DNA from: Lucifuga dentata
Lineage: Eukaryota; Chordata; Actinopteri; Ophidiiformes; Bythitidae
NCBI GenBank assembly: GCA_014773175.1
Contig: VXCM01000477.1
Coordinates: forward strand, 251,249-315,248
DNA: 64,000 nt
Direction of reading: 5' to 3'
Under the pieces are notes generated by a model that searched no databases, was not told the origin of the DNA, and was given only the letters and a program-made list of their open reading frames with translations. Positions 37,001-46,439 of this stretch are shown piece by piece. How positions within the stretch are numbered: the first letter of the stretch is position 1; each line of letters opens with the position of its first letter. The translations under genes were made by a program, and so were the position numbers.

Positions 37001-38495
37001 CCAAGGTAGCATAAATTGATGAGAAATTGTTCAATTTGTTCAATTTTTTACATTCATGAAAGAATCCTCCATTTGCAGCAGTTAAAGCTTTGCAGACCTT
37101 TGGCATCCTCGCTGTTAGTTTTTGAAGTTATTTACCTATGACATGACATCGTCTCTCTTTCTAGGTGTGTATTAAAGGAGCAAACGTATTCCAGGGATAC
37201 CTGAATGACCCTGAGAAAACTGCAGAGGCATTCGACCAGGACGGGTGGCTCCACACAGGAGACATTGGGAAATGGCTTCCTGTAATAATCTGCTTAGAAT
37301 CGAGTCAACAATCAGATTTGACTCATTTTGTCTGTTTCATTAGCAGTCAGCCAAATCTGCAGCCAATTCATGTTGAAAATACTTCTGATTCTGAACGTTT
37401 TTAATTACTTGTGGGAAGATGTATTAGGAATATGTGGTTAGAGCATGTATCCTGTATTTTAAAGTGTCTTTCTCGTCTGTATTTTGCAGAATGGGACATT
37501 GAAGATCACTGACAGAAAGAAGCACATTTTCAAGCTGGCACAGGGAGAATACATTGCCCCCGAGAAAATAGAAAACATCTACATTCAGAGTGTTCCAGTC
37601 ACCCAGATATTTGTTCATGGTGATAGCTTACAGGTAATTACTTTAAGGTGAATCTTGTGTTGCACTAAATAACATCCTGTTGACATCCACATTGAAAACA
37701 AGTAAACTTTGTAGTATGTAAGGAATGACTGATAAATTCTGAGCCAAGCCTAGAAAGGCCTCAGAGCTGCAGGTAATCCATACTCTTCTTCCAGGTGGAA
37801 ACTCTTTTAGTTGAAGTCCTTTTCTTGGCCATGGGGAAAAAAAATCATTCAGAGTTGATATGATTTTTTTTTTTTGTGTGTGTGTGCGTGTGTTATCTGT
37901 GTTGTCTTTGTCAGGCTTGCCTGGTGGGCATAGTGGTGCCTGATCCTGATATTTTACCAGGCTGGGCCAAGAAAAGAGGTTTTGAAGGATCCTACTCTGA
38001 ACTCTGCAATAACATGGTTAGATTCATCACCATTAACAGTTCAAACAGTGGGCCATGTACTGTTAACTAACATTTAACAAAACATGTCTGATTGTTTTAG
38101 GGTGTAAAGAATGCCATACTAGAGGACATCCTGAGAATTGGCAAAGAGGCAGGACTCAAGTCTTTTGAGCAGGTGACTGCTGTCATTTTTGTCTTTGCTG
38201 TATCAAACTGCCATCATGTTCTGCTTCATGTGTCATCAACAAAGCATTTTGGTAGTAGTAATATTTTTACTTAAACACAACCTCCCTCCCATTTTCCCCC
38301 CCTGTATTACTCCTTCAATTTTTAATACTTTGTTCTATTTTTTTCTCTATGCAGGTGAGAGAAATTGCATTACATCAGGAGATGTTTTCTGTCCAGAATG
38401 GCCTGTTGACACCCACCCTCAAGGCCAAGAGGGCTGAGCTTCGCACCTACTTCAGACCGCAGATTGATGCTCTCTATGCAAAAATTAAGATGTGA
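23840..38495 (+). CDS. acsl1: Long-chain-fatty-acid CoA ligase 1 (20 coding exons plus one alternative exon)
   Basis: Exons: 23840-24034, 30583-30697, 30809-30873, 30962-31063, 31836-31935, 32017-32192, 32405-32437, 32617-32668, 32747-32820, 33386-33463 (or 33516-33593), 35703-35837, 36058-36192, 36307-36402, 36492-36564, 36704-36792, 37165-37281, 37490-37633, 37915-38016, 38101-38172, 38355-38495. All junctions keep phase and give 697 aa; human ACSL1 is 698. The enzyme activates C12-C20 fatty acids to acyl-CoA using ATP, at the ER and mitochondrial outer membrane. Seen: an N-terminal hydrophobic anchor (about residues 29-45), the AMP-binding loop TSGTTGNPKGAM (about 274-285), GYGQTE (456-461), the ATP-binding Asp in HTGDIG (539) and the hinge TDRKKHIFK (from 552). 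The start is the first ATG, preceded by an acceptor at 23821, so a non-coding exon lies upstream. The introns hold many transposon remnants. Confidence 0.96.
24091..24647. mobile_element. TTAA-flanked MITE, copy 1 (acsl1 intron 1)
   Basis: Starts TTAAAGGCCCATACTGGCC and ends GGCTGGTATGGTCCTTTAA. The long terminal inverted repeats include TTGCATGTTTGAGCCTAATA and its complement near 24610. TTAA at both ends fits a piggyBac-type target duplication. No transposase is present, so it is non-autonomous. Confidence 0.75.
25038..25072. repeat. Poly-T tract at an assembly N
   Basis: One N (about 25039) followed by a pure T run, inside acsl1 intron 1. Confidence 0.75.
26583..26675 (+). CDS. Duplicated partial acsl1 first coding exon; possible alternative first exon
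   Basis: This is a diverged copy of the 3' part of acsl1 exon 1, inside intron 1. From [20 protein letters not shown] it parallels [20 protein letters not shown] of exon 1 (23981-24034). The copy keeps a phase-0 donor (ATACAG|GTAGGA) and an in-frame ATG at 26583. A transcript starting nearby could splice to the exon at 30583 and give a 31-codon N-terminus without the hydrophobic anchor. No stop lies between the ATG and the donor. It may be a live alternative exon or a dead duplicate; the changes in the copy do not decide this. Confidence 0.5.
26794..26920. other. Single-N junction with duplicated 63-nt flank
   Basis: 26794-26856 is repeated exactly at 26858-26920 around one N (26857). Assembly overlap artefact in acsl1 intron 1. 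Confidence 0.8.
28640..29312 (+). mobile_element. LINE 3' end remnant (end of reverse transcriptase ORF plus 3' UTR)
   Basis: A frame ending [18 protein letters not shown] and stop matches the usual end of fish LINE pol proteins. The downstream AATTTCCCCACTGGGGATTA and AATAAAGGTA are the usual 3' tail. It is strongly 5' truncated and lies in acsl1 intron 1. A 66-nt assembly duplication around an N (28892) falls just past its stop codon. Confidence 0.65.
28826..28958. other. Single-N junction with duplicated 66-nt flank
   Basis: 28826-28891 recurs exactly at 28893-28958 with one N between. Assembly overlap artefact. Confidence 0.8.
30026..30528 (+). mobile_element. LINE 3' end remnant
   Basis: A broken frame with [20 protein letters not shown] resembles the end of a fish LINE pol protein. 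The 3' UTR has CTTGGCCAGGTCTGTTGAAA, AAGAGATTTTGATCTCAGTG and CTGGTAAAAG, a classic teleost L2-like tail. An A run with an N (30189-30230) interrupts it. It ends about 55 nt before acsl1 exon 2. Confidence 0.7.
31080..31453. mobile_element. Tc1/mariner-like MITE in acsl1 intron 4
   Basis: Flanked by TA on both sides. Left end CAGTGGGTTCCAAAAGTCTG; right end AGTCTCAGAATTTCAACCCC then ACTG, its inverted, diverged match. About 374 bp with no transposase. The left end begins only 17 nt past the exon at 30962-31063. Confidence 0.7.
31767..31789. repeat. Poly-T run
   Basis: About 22 T upstream of the acsl1 exon at 31836; too far from the acceptor to be its main polypyrimidine tract. Confidence 0.7.
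33386..33463 (+). CDS. acsl1: acsl1 gate exon A (Tyr version)
   Basis: A 78-nt, phase-0 exon of 26 codons ending in [15 protein letters not shown], matching the human ACSL1 segment [15 protein letters not shown]. The residue after HM, at about position 325, is the fatty-acid gate position; here it is Tyr. The donor is GTATGC. The acceptor (ATCGAG at 33385) is weaker than that of the sister exon, with pyrimidines lying further upstream. Confidence 0.88.
33516..33593 (+). CDS. acsl1: acsl1 gate exon B (Leu version), alternative to exon A
   Basis: A second 78-nt, phase-0 exon of 26 codons ending in [15 protein letters not shown]. It has a good acceptor (CTTCCACAG) and donor (GTATGT). Only 52 nt separate it from exon A, which is too short for ordinary intron removal, so the two are expected to be mutually exclusive. 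Paired gate exons are known in vertebrate ACSL1 and ACSL6, where the gate residue is Tyr or Phe. Here the gate position is Leu. Confidence 0.85.
33749..34096. mobile_element. TTAA-flanked MITE, copy 2 (acsl1 intron)
   Basis: Starts TTAAAGGAGCATACCAGTGA and ends CGCTGGTATGCTCCTTTAA. About 348 bp, the shortest of the four copies. It lies just downstream of acsl1 gate exon B. Confidence 0.75.
34270..34400. repeat. Dispersed repeat fragment shared with 47346
   Basis: CTGACTGCAGAGGTTGCTAA, AGCAATGTAGATTTACAAAA and GTAAATTTACTTGGCAAT match, with many changes, the stretch at 47346-47465. Element class unknown. Confidence 0.4.
34644..35223. mobile_element. TTAA-flanked MITE, copy 3 (acsl1 intron)
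   Basis: Starts TTAAAGGACCATATTGGACA and ends TTTGTATGATCCTTTAA. About 580 bp, in the same intron as copy 2. Shares ATGTTACGTTACTGACAACC with the other copies. Confidence 0.75.
35879..35914. repeat. Poly-T with assembly N
   Basis: T run interrupted by one N (about 35896), 42 nt after an acsl1 exon. Confidence 0.75.
36932..37140. repeat. Probable DNA-transposon remnant in acsl1 intron
   Basis: Contains TTTGAAATCACCAAGACATT and GAATCCTCCATTTGCAGCAG followed by TTTGCAGACCTTTGGCATCC, which resemble sequences seen many times near fish DNA-transposon ends. No clear termini are visible. Confidence 0.4.
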
Positions 38496-39161
38496 GATGG
38501 AGACGAGAGAGCAGAGGCAGGTGACAATCATTTACAAGTGAAGATGACAGTACAAAAAGCTCACGTTTCAACTGCCAAATGGCCTGACTCCACGGTGAGA
38601 CAATTCAGTCCCCGTCTGCTTTTCACTGGGACAAAAGCAGAGGGCACACAGCAATGACAAATATAGGCTATTTAAAATCCAAGCTATTTAATGATTTGTT
38701 TTCCAAATGTGGATATTTAATGTTATTAAATCTGTAAATAGTTGAAAAAGTCTTGCATGTATGACGAGTATCATAGCTGTTCCTTTTCCTGCTGCATTCC
38801 TAGTGCTGTAGGCTGTAAGATAGCTGCTGATGCTGTGTTAATGTGTAGTTAATATATACACACATTGGATTTTTGTCTTAATACTGAATGAAAAAAATAT
38901 GCGTACATGCAGTTTGCCCATTGATGTAGCTATTCATAGGAGTCATGATGCACTTTGAGATTTCTGTGATGTAAAACACGTCTTCAGTGCAGATACTGTG
39001 AGAAAAGCAGCATCACAGCATTGATTGAAACCATCAGGCTTGTAGAAGCAGCAGATTTTCAGGTTGATTTCAGTTGTTTCAAATTAGTTGTGATCATTGT
39101 TGATGCTTGATGCTTGATGCTTGATGTTGTGATCATTGTTGAGGGTTTCCTTGACATATTG

Positions 39162-39922
39162 GCCCAGATTCATAAACGGTAGCGCATGATTTACTGCATC
39201 GCTATGCGCAAATATCATGGCGCTATCATGTTTGCTCATTCATAGATGCCTGTTACCGACATATTTTAGCGTTTGCCTTGAAACAGGCCTTAGTTACATG
39301 TTGCGGAAGCTATTCATAAAACAAACCGACATGCAAAAATTAAGACCGGACTGCTTTAGTCCAGTGGTAAATTTCAGTGGTGTGAAATCTGGGCGACTTT
39401 TAAAACTTTATTTGCTTCACATGTGTTAGTGATCAGTAACTTTGATAAACTCACTCAGCTGTTCAGTCAGTTTTTAAATGGTGAGTTTTGATCTGATCTG
39501 ACGTGTTCAGGTGCGATCTGTTCATTCACCTCACCTGCTATGCTGCGCACATGTGAGTTCCTCAAACATACCCCCACCCCTGCGCAGCGCGATTGCACTA
39601 AAGAGGTTAAGATACACGTTTAGCTGTTATTTTAGTGTCGGTCTTTTAAAACGAGGCTCTCTAAAGCAGAATGTATGTTTCCTTTGCTGATTTGTGGCTT
39701 TAAAACCAGATGAATCAGGATAAATGGTGTCTGATAAATATGCAGCAGCTCATTAGCACGCTAATCTTCATGGCTTTTACCTGTCACACCTCACAGCAAC
39801 ACTTCCTTCATGTGACAACGGTGCGATGATTATCATAGAAGTTTTATGAATGAGCCTCAATTATCACAGCGCACATTACAGCGACGCTATACTCCTTATT
39901 GCCGTTTTTTATGAATCTGGGC
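39162..39922. mobile_element. Non-autonomous element with 15-bp inverted ends in the acsl1 3' UTR region
   Basis: Left end GCCCAGATTCATAAA (39162-39176) and right end TTTATGAATCTGGGC (39908-39922) are perfect inverted repeats about 760 bp apart. Internal copies of ATTCATAAA and TTATGAATG occur at 39311 and 39844. No coding capacity. It lies between the acsl1 stop and its likely poly(A) signal. Confidence 0.6.
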
Positions 39923-40131
39923 TTTTTTTTTTTTTTTNTTTTTTTTTTTTTTTTCTCCAATTGATTTGCTATTGATTCCCTTCTTGAGTGTTTATTTAAT
40001 GGACATGAATAATGGCTACTGTGCAGTTTTGTGGTGTTAGAAGTTCATATCTTTGATTGTTTTTTAGCCAAATAAACACTTCCTTCTGAAACTGCTTTTT
40101 TTTTTTTTTTTTNTTTTTTTTTTTTTTTTTA
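39923..40131. repeat. Two poly-T gaps around the acsl1 3' end
   Basis: T runs with one N each at 39923-39954 and 40097-40130. These are assembly breaks at homopolymers; they make the mapping of the acsl1 mRNA end uncertain. Confidence 0.75.
40071..40076 (+). terminator. Candidate acsl1 poly(A) signal
   Basis: AATAAA followed by a T-rich stretch, about 1.58 kb downstream of the acsl1 stop. No gene intervenes, so a 3' UTR of roughly 1.6 kb is plausible. It faces the primpol 3' end about 150 nt away. Confidence 0.4.
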
Positions 40132-40224
40132 TAAAGTTTCTTTTATAAAGGGCAGTACATTTGATGGATTCCAAAAAGTGCATCAAAGAGTTCCATAAGT
40201 TATATTGTGGTACATGTAAAACCT

Positions 40225-40230
40225 TTTATT
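40225..40230 (-). terminator. primpol: primpol poly(A) signal
   Basis: AATAAA on the minus strand, about 85 nt beyond the primpol stop codon. It faces the presumed end of acsl1. Confidence 0.5.
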
Positions 40231-40313
40231 GTAATGTTTTCAATAAAATTAGATTATTAATCACAACAACTAAATGCATAATACTACCCTGCCAGTGAAA
40301 AATAACATACCTC

Positions 40314-43300
40314 TCAACATTCTGCCAAGTCTGCCGTGCATTCAAGGAGAAGCTGATCTGAGATCTCTCCAGTGCTTTCCTCAAAGTCGTCGAGGATCTC
40401 TAAATAAGCCTCATCATCCTGTCCATCTCCCCAGACGTCATCTGCTTCTTCCTCTGGATGCGCTGTGCGTGAGGCCTGGTTTGGAGCCTGGCTGGGTTCA
40501 ATGTTACCAGCATCATCCATTAAGTATGCCTGGTCCTCCTCATCCTGTCAGTAAACACACGACACACTGCAGCATGTTACGCAGAACACCACGTCTTTGA
40601 GCGTTACCAAAAGATAGGCAGGATTTCCTGGCAAATAGATTTTTTTATTATTTTTGTTATGATCTGTTTCATTAAAGCGCAAATAAAATAAACGTACCAT
40701 TGTCATGATGTAGCTAAGGCAGATCTCTTGTGGCAGTGGGTAACCTGGATGTCAGATTATATAAGCATGTGTATGGAATTTATTACTTCACAGACAAATC
40801 ATGTGTACTGGAAAAGCAGTGTGGCAGCTCTTGGAGCCGCTTCTTACTTGAGGATCTGAAGTTCCTGCATTCGGGATCGTGACACTTCTGGTACCACACT
40901 TCCTCTTTGAGATCCACAACAATCCTTCAGGGGAGGATGAGACTAAATCATAAACATGGCACTCACTCACAAACAGTATACAAAACATGACAAACATACA
41001 TGATGTTGTTGCTTTTATGAAACCTGCCAACGTTTTCACACCAGCGGTATTTGGCGATGTCATAGACGAGCAGCTGTTCAGAAGCAAAGTAGTTCCACCG
41101 TCTTATACCTGTTGATGAAAACATAAGAACATAAACTGACTGATGTTACTACAATCTTTTTGCCCAGTACACTTTTATAAGGGATGGTTGGGAGAGACAC
41201 ACACTTATACTATGTACTGTTAAAAAGTCTATATTCTGCAAAGCAAAATAAACTTGACATGCGGATTCGTTAAAGTGAAACATCTTAAAAGTGCATCGTC
41301 CGATTGTCGAACGCTTACTTCCTTGTACTCCGTCTTTTTTAACCACAGTTAATACGAAGTCGTCTACTTCTTGGTGAGGAGACGACAGGTAGCCGCTCAG
41401 TGTACCTGCCAGTGCAAAATTAAATATATCCAGTCACATAAATCAAAATGTCATACATAAAATATCAAAGTAATGTACCGTAATATTTCTAATATATCCA
41501 AATAACTGGTAAATGCTATAATAAATATGTGTATGCAAACCAAAGAGAAAGGCTGATTCAGCGTTACCTGGACCTGCGGCAGATCCCTGCTGACAATGAG
41601 GCATTATGGTTTTATGCTCCTTTGCATCTGGAACATCCCAAGTAAGAATTCTCTGACCTGTGAAGCTGACGGCAAGAAGGAATGAAGTTTAATGTCGCAA
41701 CTTGAACAAGATGTGATTTACAGCACGAGATGACAGAAAACGAGATGAGTGTGTCGTCATTGTACCTGACGTTACAGACTAAAGAAGCCAAGAAGAGGCT
41801 TTCCTCTGCAGAAACGCCTCGCTCAGGCTCAGCAGTGAATTTGTTGTCATCTGCCACAGTGAATGCAGCGTTCTTTCCCACCTTTGATGACTTGTAAAGG
41901 CGGAAATTTCTGTTCTTAGTGTAGACACCTGTACGTTGTAATACATAATTAAGATTAAAATCCTCCTGTACATACCAACAAGGTTTACAAAAGCAGGATG
42001 AGTACTGCTGAATCCACAGAAGGAAGGAATCAAGCACAGCAAATATGACATTTGTTTAAAATAAGCAAACAGAAGCTTGTGGTTTTTCTTACCAAGATCA
42101 ACAAAGAGACGTTCCTGTCCATCCTTGTTTTTCACCCACAGAAAGCTGAGGTCTCTCTCTTCCTGCTTGCATTTCTTGCTCTGTGGACTGTCAGCTGTCC
42201 CACTTCCCTTTGCTGGATTCAACTCAGGAACACTATGAGTTGTGGGAATAGTTACATAATATGATGACTGCAGAGTGAATATAAGAAAACACGTCAAATT
42301 ATTTTTGCCAAAATGAAAAACTAACCATGTTCCACTGTCTTCCGTCTGAGAATTCATCCCAATATTCAAAAAATGTCTCTTTTTGGACACACTCGGGACT
42401 TGTTGAAGAATTGTGTGGATGAATTTACCTAAAGGAAATGTCAGACAATGTGTCACTAAATTACATATGAAATATAAAAACATTTGTTGCCTTTTAAGCA
42501 ATAAACTAAACATACCAACATGTATGTTGTCTTTGAAAGCTGCATTTGGGAGATTGAAGATGAGATGACGACTGAACTTCTCATCTGTGCTGGAGTCGAG
42601 GTTCAGGACATCTTTTGCAGAGCATTCAATCCCATAAACGTCCATCAGCTTATCACAAATATACTGTTAAAACAGAAATAAATTATTAAATTGTTGAATG
42701 TACTATATATCCTGGACAATTTCATCTTTAAGATGAGGCAGGAAAGAGCAAGGAGCATTGTCCCCAAAAAAGTACCCTACCTGAATGAGAGAAGACACCA
42801 TGGCTCTTCCATCAGCTCGTTTGTTTGAGGGAATGTAGAACTCCAAGTCAAAGTAAAGCTTACAAACAGCACCCTCTGGTATCACCTCATAGCAATGCAT
42901 CAGGGACTGTGGGTAAGTTCTGAGGAAATAAAGGGTCCAAATCACCATGAATGCACATCATCATCATATGTTTTCAAAATACAAATGCAGATACATCTCA
43001 TAGTGCAGATTAGTCCTTATACATGCCTGTAGTAATGCCACAGCTCACTGTAGCTGGTGACCAGGAAGATCCTTTGACCCAGTGGTGACTTTTCTTTTTC
43101 AAGTGCAAAAACATGTACAGTCTAGGAAAGGCATAACACAAATGTCAGCATTTGTTCATGATATGTAAGAAAATGACAAGATGGAGAGAAACGAGAGCTT
43201 GATCAGAAAGCTTTGTGTACCTCTTTGCAGCTCTTGGTGAAGCTGACGGCTAAACTCTGACGATGGAAGAGCTTCCAAATGGAGGAAGGCTGGCATGGCC

Positions 43301-43394
43301 ACAGTCGAGGCTTGTATCGTGTGCTCAGAGGATTCTGCTGGAACGACCGAGCAAGCTCCTCGACCTTCTTCAGCCTGTCTCCCCACTTACTCAT
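40314..43394 (-). CDS. primpol: PrimPol DNA-directed primase/polymerase (13 coding exons)
   Basis: Exons, in transcript order: 43394-43221, 43121-43027, 42919-42781, 42663-42516, 42428-42326, 42232-42093, 41928-41766, 41665-41568, 41405-41319, 41108-41000, 40924-40848, 40744-40698, 40544-40314. They give 536 aa (human 560). PrimPol reprimes stalled forks in the nucleus and mitochondria. Seen: the AEP metal-binding LYFDLEF with D114 and E116 (human numbering is the same), SRHLIF with H169, and the third Asp in LFVDLG (265). The zinc-finger ligands are complete: RWC (406), H413, C433 and C438 (HDPEC). Two acidic C-terminal patches, DDEAYLEILDDFEE and EISDQLLLE, resemble the two RPA-binding motifs. 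The ATG at 43394 is the first in frame. Intron 2 uses a GC donor. The acceptors of exons 6 and 8 and the donor of exon 10 were chosen by frame and homology. Confidence 0.94.
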
Positions 43395-43888
43395 TTTGTT
43401 TTTGTTCACCAACAAAATGAGGTCAGAAGTCAGCTGATGTCTTGCTCACGTCAGCACGGTGGATGGCTGAACCTTGGTCTTCATGTCCTTCATAAATGTG
43501 CCACAACCCTCAGTTCTACCAAATATTAAATGTAGCAGTGATGTTACTGAAAACATAATTTACAGCAAAAACAACCCACATAGCTCAAATGTTACAGTAC
43601 TCCTAAAGTGACTGACTTTTATTCAACAGTTCCATCAAAACTAAATAAACCTTGTTCGTTGGAACCGAGGCCTGAAAAGTAGCAAAAGTAACTTTAAGGT
43701 TAAACAGACTAAAAGAAGAAAAGTTAACTATCGGTGATACGTAAATGCTGCAGGTCCGCTACTTTCCATATACGATAAATGGAAAATTTAAATTAGTCCT
43801 GTAGTTATTATAAAAGTTACTCATCCAGTAAAAGTTTGTCGTAACAGAAAAACGCAGCAGTTGTTTTCGGTTTAGCGGCTGACCCAAA

Positions 43889-43920
43889 ACTTCCGCCATG
43901 ATCTGACTGACTTCCGGCCC
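43889..43920 (-). promoter_or_regulatory. Candidate primpol promoter with two ETS sites
   Basis: Two GGAAGT cores on the minus strand (43889-43897 and 43910-43920, the latter within GGGCCGGAAGT) lie about 500 nt upstream of the primpol ATG, in a locally GC-richer patch. ETS sites of this form are typical of TATA-less housekeeping promoters. A non-coding first exon would be required. Confidence 0.4.
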
Positions 43921-43988
43921 AGATCCTTCAGAATAAAAGCATCTCAATAAACCTAATTAAAAAGTTTAACAGTTCAACACACGCTTCA

Positions 43989-44055
43989 TTACTACTACTA
44001 CTGCTACTACTACTACTACTACTACTGCTACTACTACTAATACTACTACTACTGC
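43989..44055. repeat. (TAC)n microsatellite
   Basis: ACT/TAC trinucleotide run with a few changes, just upstream of the candidate primpol promoter. Confidence 0.9.
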
Positions 44056-44059
44056 AGCT

Positions 44060-44538
44060 CATATCAGCTAAGTCTCTGTTGTAAACACAAGCTGCTATTT
44101 CCACCCACAGTAAATATGGTCTCAACATGTCAATGCTTAGAGAAAATACTGTGAAGGCGCCAAAGTTTAGGAAAAAAAAAATATATATATTTATTATTAT
44201 TTACTTTATTAGTGTCAAGCAAACAAGATCAAGAGTTCTGGCTATTTCACAAATAAATGTGAGAAGTAACAATGAGTGATAAAGGATATTTTTAAGTCTG
44301 GTGATTTGATCTAGCAAGTGCATTTTGTATAACCATTCAAACTCCCTTTTCTGCTATAAACCATTCAAACTCCCTTTTTTGTTTAATTGCTCAGCTTGTC
44401 CTTCAAATTTTGGAATGAACCTCCTCGTGTATTTACACTGAACTAAATACAAAGATAGTGGTAATTAGCTCTTAAATTTTAAGCTATTTTTCTGTCCCTT
44501 GGCAAACACAAATATTCTGACCAGCTAACAGAGATGGG

Positions 44539-44578
<40 letters not shown>

Positions 44579-45570
44579 TGTGAGGGAGGAAGACATGCAG
44601 TACAGGGGTGGGAACATAGAGACTGTTATTACATAAACCATTTCTACTTCAGTACCACTGACTGTATTAAGTATTTTTGCTTATACTGCAGCCTCTGTGC
44701 TGCTGATGGTTGCCAACATAGCTCACTTTTAATAGTGTATGTATATATATGTTGCTATACATGTGGCCCAATCTGTGAAATTGTTGCCACAATTAAATAT
44801 GCATTAGATGTTAAAGAGACTGCAACAGTAGGCTATTTTTCCTGTTGTTTCATTAAGCAAGGTGTTGTATTTGACAAAAATAAGCAAAGCTCTGTATGGT
44901 CAGTCACTTAGTGTTCAGGCTTAATCAATTCACAAAATGGTTTTCAAAGTGCTGAAACTGAAGTTTTCCAAGAAAAGATGCTCATGGGTCCATCCTTGAA
45001 GAAAAATGTAAGACAGGCCAGGAAACGGTCAGTGCAACCAGTTTATTATATGTATTTGTTAAGCTCAACCGATATATCAAATGGTTTATATTATTGTCTA
45101 ATTACAGAAATACTGGCAAACAAGTTAGGTGATTATGTTTAAGTTCATCCAGTATATTGTAATTACATCAAAACTCACAGTGGATTCCAAGATGTGATTG
45201 TTCATGCTCAGCAAGTAATCACAAAAAGAGGGAAAGTCATAAGCACCAGCACAAGCCACAGAGCGGAGGAGTCAGCGAGAGACCTACAGAAACGGAGAAG
45301 AGGAAAAAAAAGAGAAATTAATATTTTATGCAAAGATGCTATTATTGTATATTGTTGTATTCAGGAAATTTCTCCCTGTCTTAAAGAGTTTTTCTTGGTC
45401 AAGGCTCTGTTTGGGAGCTTTGCATTTGCTATAAATATGTAGTCCATTTTTAAATTCCATTTTCAACATTCAAAGATCAAACATTTTGGTTAGTAGCCAG
45501 ACAGAACCCGGTAATTCCATAATCATTATTCATTAATCATTATGGGATAAAGTGTAGTATTCAACTGTTA
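44060..45570. other. Gene-free spacer between primpol and the ART-like gene
   Basis: Only a (GA)n run and short chance frames. An AATAAA on the minus strand at 45042-45047 could serve the ART-like gene. Confidence 0.5.
44541..44575. repeat. (GA)n microsatellite
   Basis: Seventeen GA units in gene-free spacer. Confidence 0.9.
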
Positions 45571-45581
45571 TGTTAACTGTC

Positions 45582-46439
45582 TTACTGGGAAAAAATGTAA
45601 CAGTTGTGGGTGCTGAGAACTTTCAAATGCTTCAAAACAATCTCTGTGTGTGCAAAGTCACCACCAACAGCTTTTACTTCCTCCACCTTGAACACTTCAA
45701 CTGGGGATAAAAGCAGTTCAATTTCTTCTTGGTGGCAATTGTTGTCCTCCACGTTGACGATGAAACAAGAGGTGATATTGAAAAAGACTCCCCCTTCCAA
45801 ATCTGGGTCTTCTAGTAGGTTCCGATAATCTGAGTTAACTGAGGTAAACCTTCCGAATCTCACCAGTGAGCCTTTTTGCGCTGTGTATTTTGTGCTTGAG
45901 ACATGGTACACAATCTTACACTCGTTTTTATTCAGCAGGTTCATGGTGTCCATTAACAGGAAATGAAGAGACTTGAAGTGGAAGTTGGTTTTGTAGGCGC
46001 TGACATTTGCACCCATCGACTCCACTGCATCATTAAAGGTCTTTCTGAATTTGTTGTTCACATATGCATATGCCCAAAGCGCTGAAGTGTGTTCCGGTAC
46101 TCCTCCAGGGATCTGTGTGAAACAGGCTGTATTTGCACTCCATGCTTTCTGAAATTCCTCATTAAGGCTTATTTCTTCTTTCAGCAGGCCTGAAGTGATA
46201 AACTTCTCCTGAGCCTGGGTGCGACATCCTTTATACAAGTCATCTACAGCATTTGGAGCCATGTCCAATTGCTTTGCGGTCACCTTTAATAGATTGATGA
46301 AAGTTTTAAAAGAGGAGAATCCAGGTTAAAATGTCAAAGCAATATTTTGTTGTGTGTTTGTAAGACAAATTAAACTTACTTTGTAGTAGAGAGCTGTGAA
46401 AACAATAGCAACACAGAGCTGTACTCTTCTGTCCCACAT
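45582..46439 (-). CDS. Ecto-ADP-ribosyltransferase-like protein (ART family, fish type), 2 coding exons
   Basis: Exons 46439-46380 and 46283-45582 give 253 aa. The first exon encodes a basic-hydrophobic signal peptide (MWDRRVQLCVAIVFTALYYK) with a GTAAGT donor. The second reads in one frame to the stop. Family marks: LDMAPNAVDDLYKGC near the start, FHFKSLHFLL, VRFGRFTSVN (strand with the catalytic Ser), ITSCF, and the E-x-E motif as EIELLLSPVEVFKV. Known role: secreted or GPI-anchored transfer of ADP-ribose from NAD+ to Arg. Oddities: the family's Y-R-G catalytic Arg reads VYHVS, so the R-S-E triad is H-S-E; the F-x-S-x-S strand reads FTSVN; and no hydrophobic GPI tail follows the last Cys. 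Activity may be lost or changed. The family call is firm; which ART paralogue this is cannot be told. Confidence 0.88.

Noticed and set aside
40925..40999. primpol lacking its zinc-finger His
   Set aside because: An early donor at GGCAG|GTTTCA would drop it. Extending the exon to ATCAT|GTATGT restores RFHKSNNIM with the correct phase.
41640..41765. Extending primpol exon 7 through VRYNDDTLISF
   Set aside because: It looked like human VRFSDTLRIL, but the frame then needs a poor donor. The pair 41766/41665 uses good sites and gives NVSFTGQRILTW.
43395..43415. Longer primpol N-terminus (seven extra residues)
   Set aside because: It would begin at TTG; the ATG at 43394 matches the family N-terminus.
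44534..44911. 125-codon open frame after the (GA)n run
   Set aside because: Begins in the microsatellite and has no family signature or splice context.
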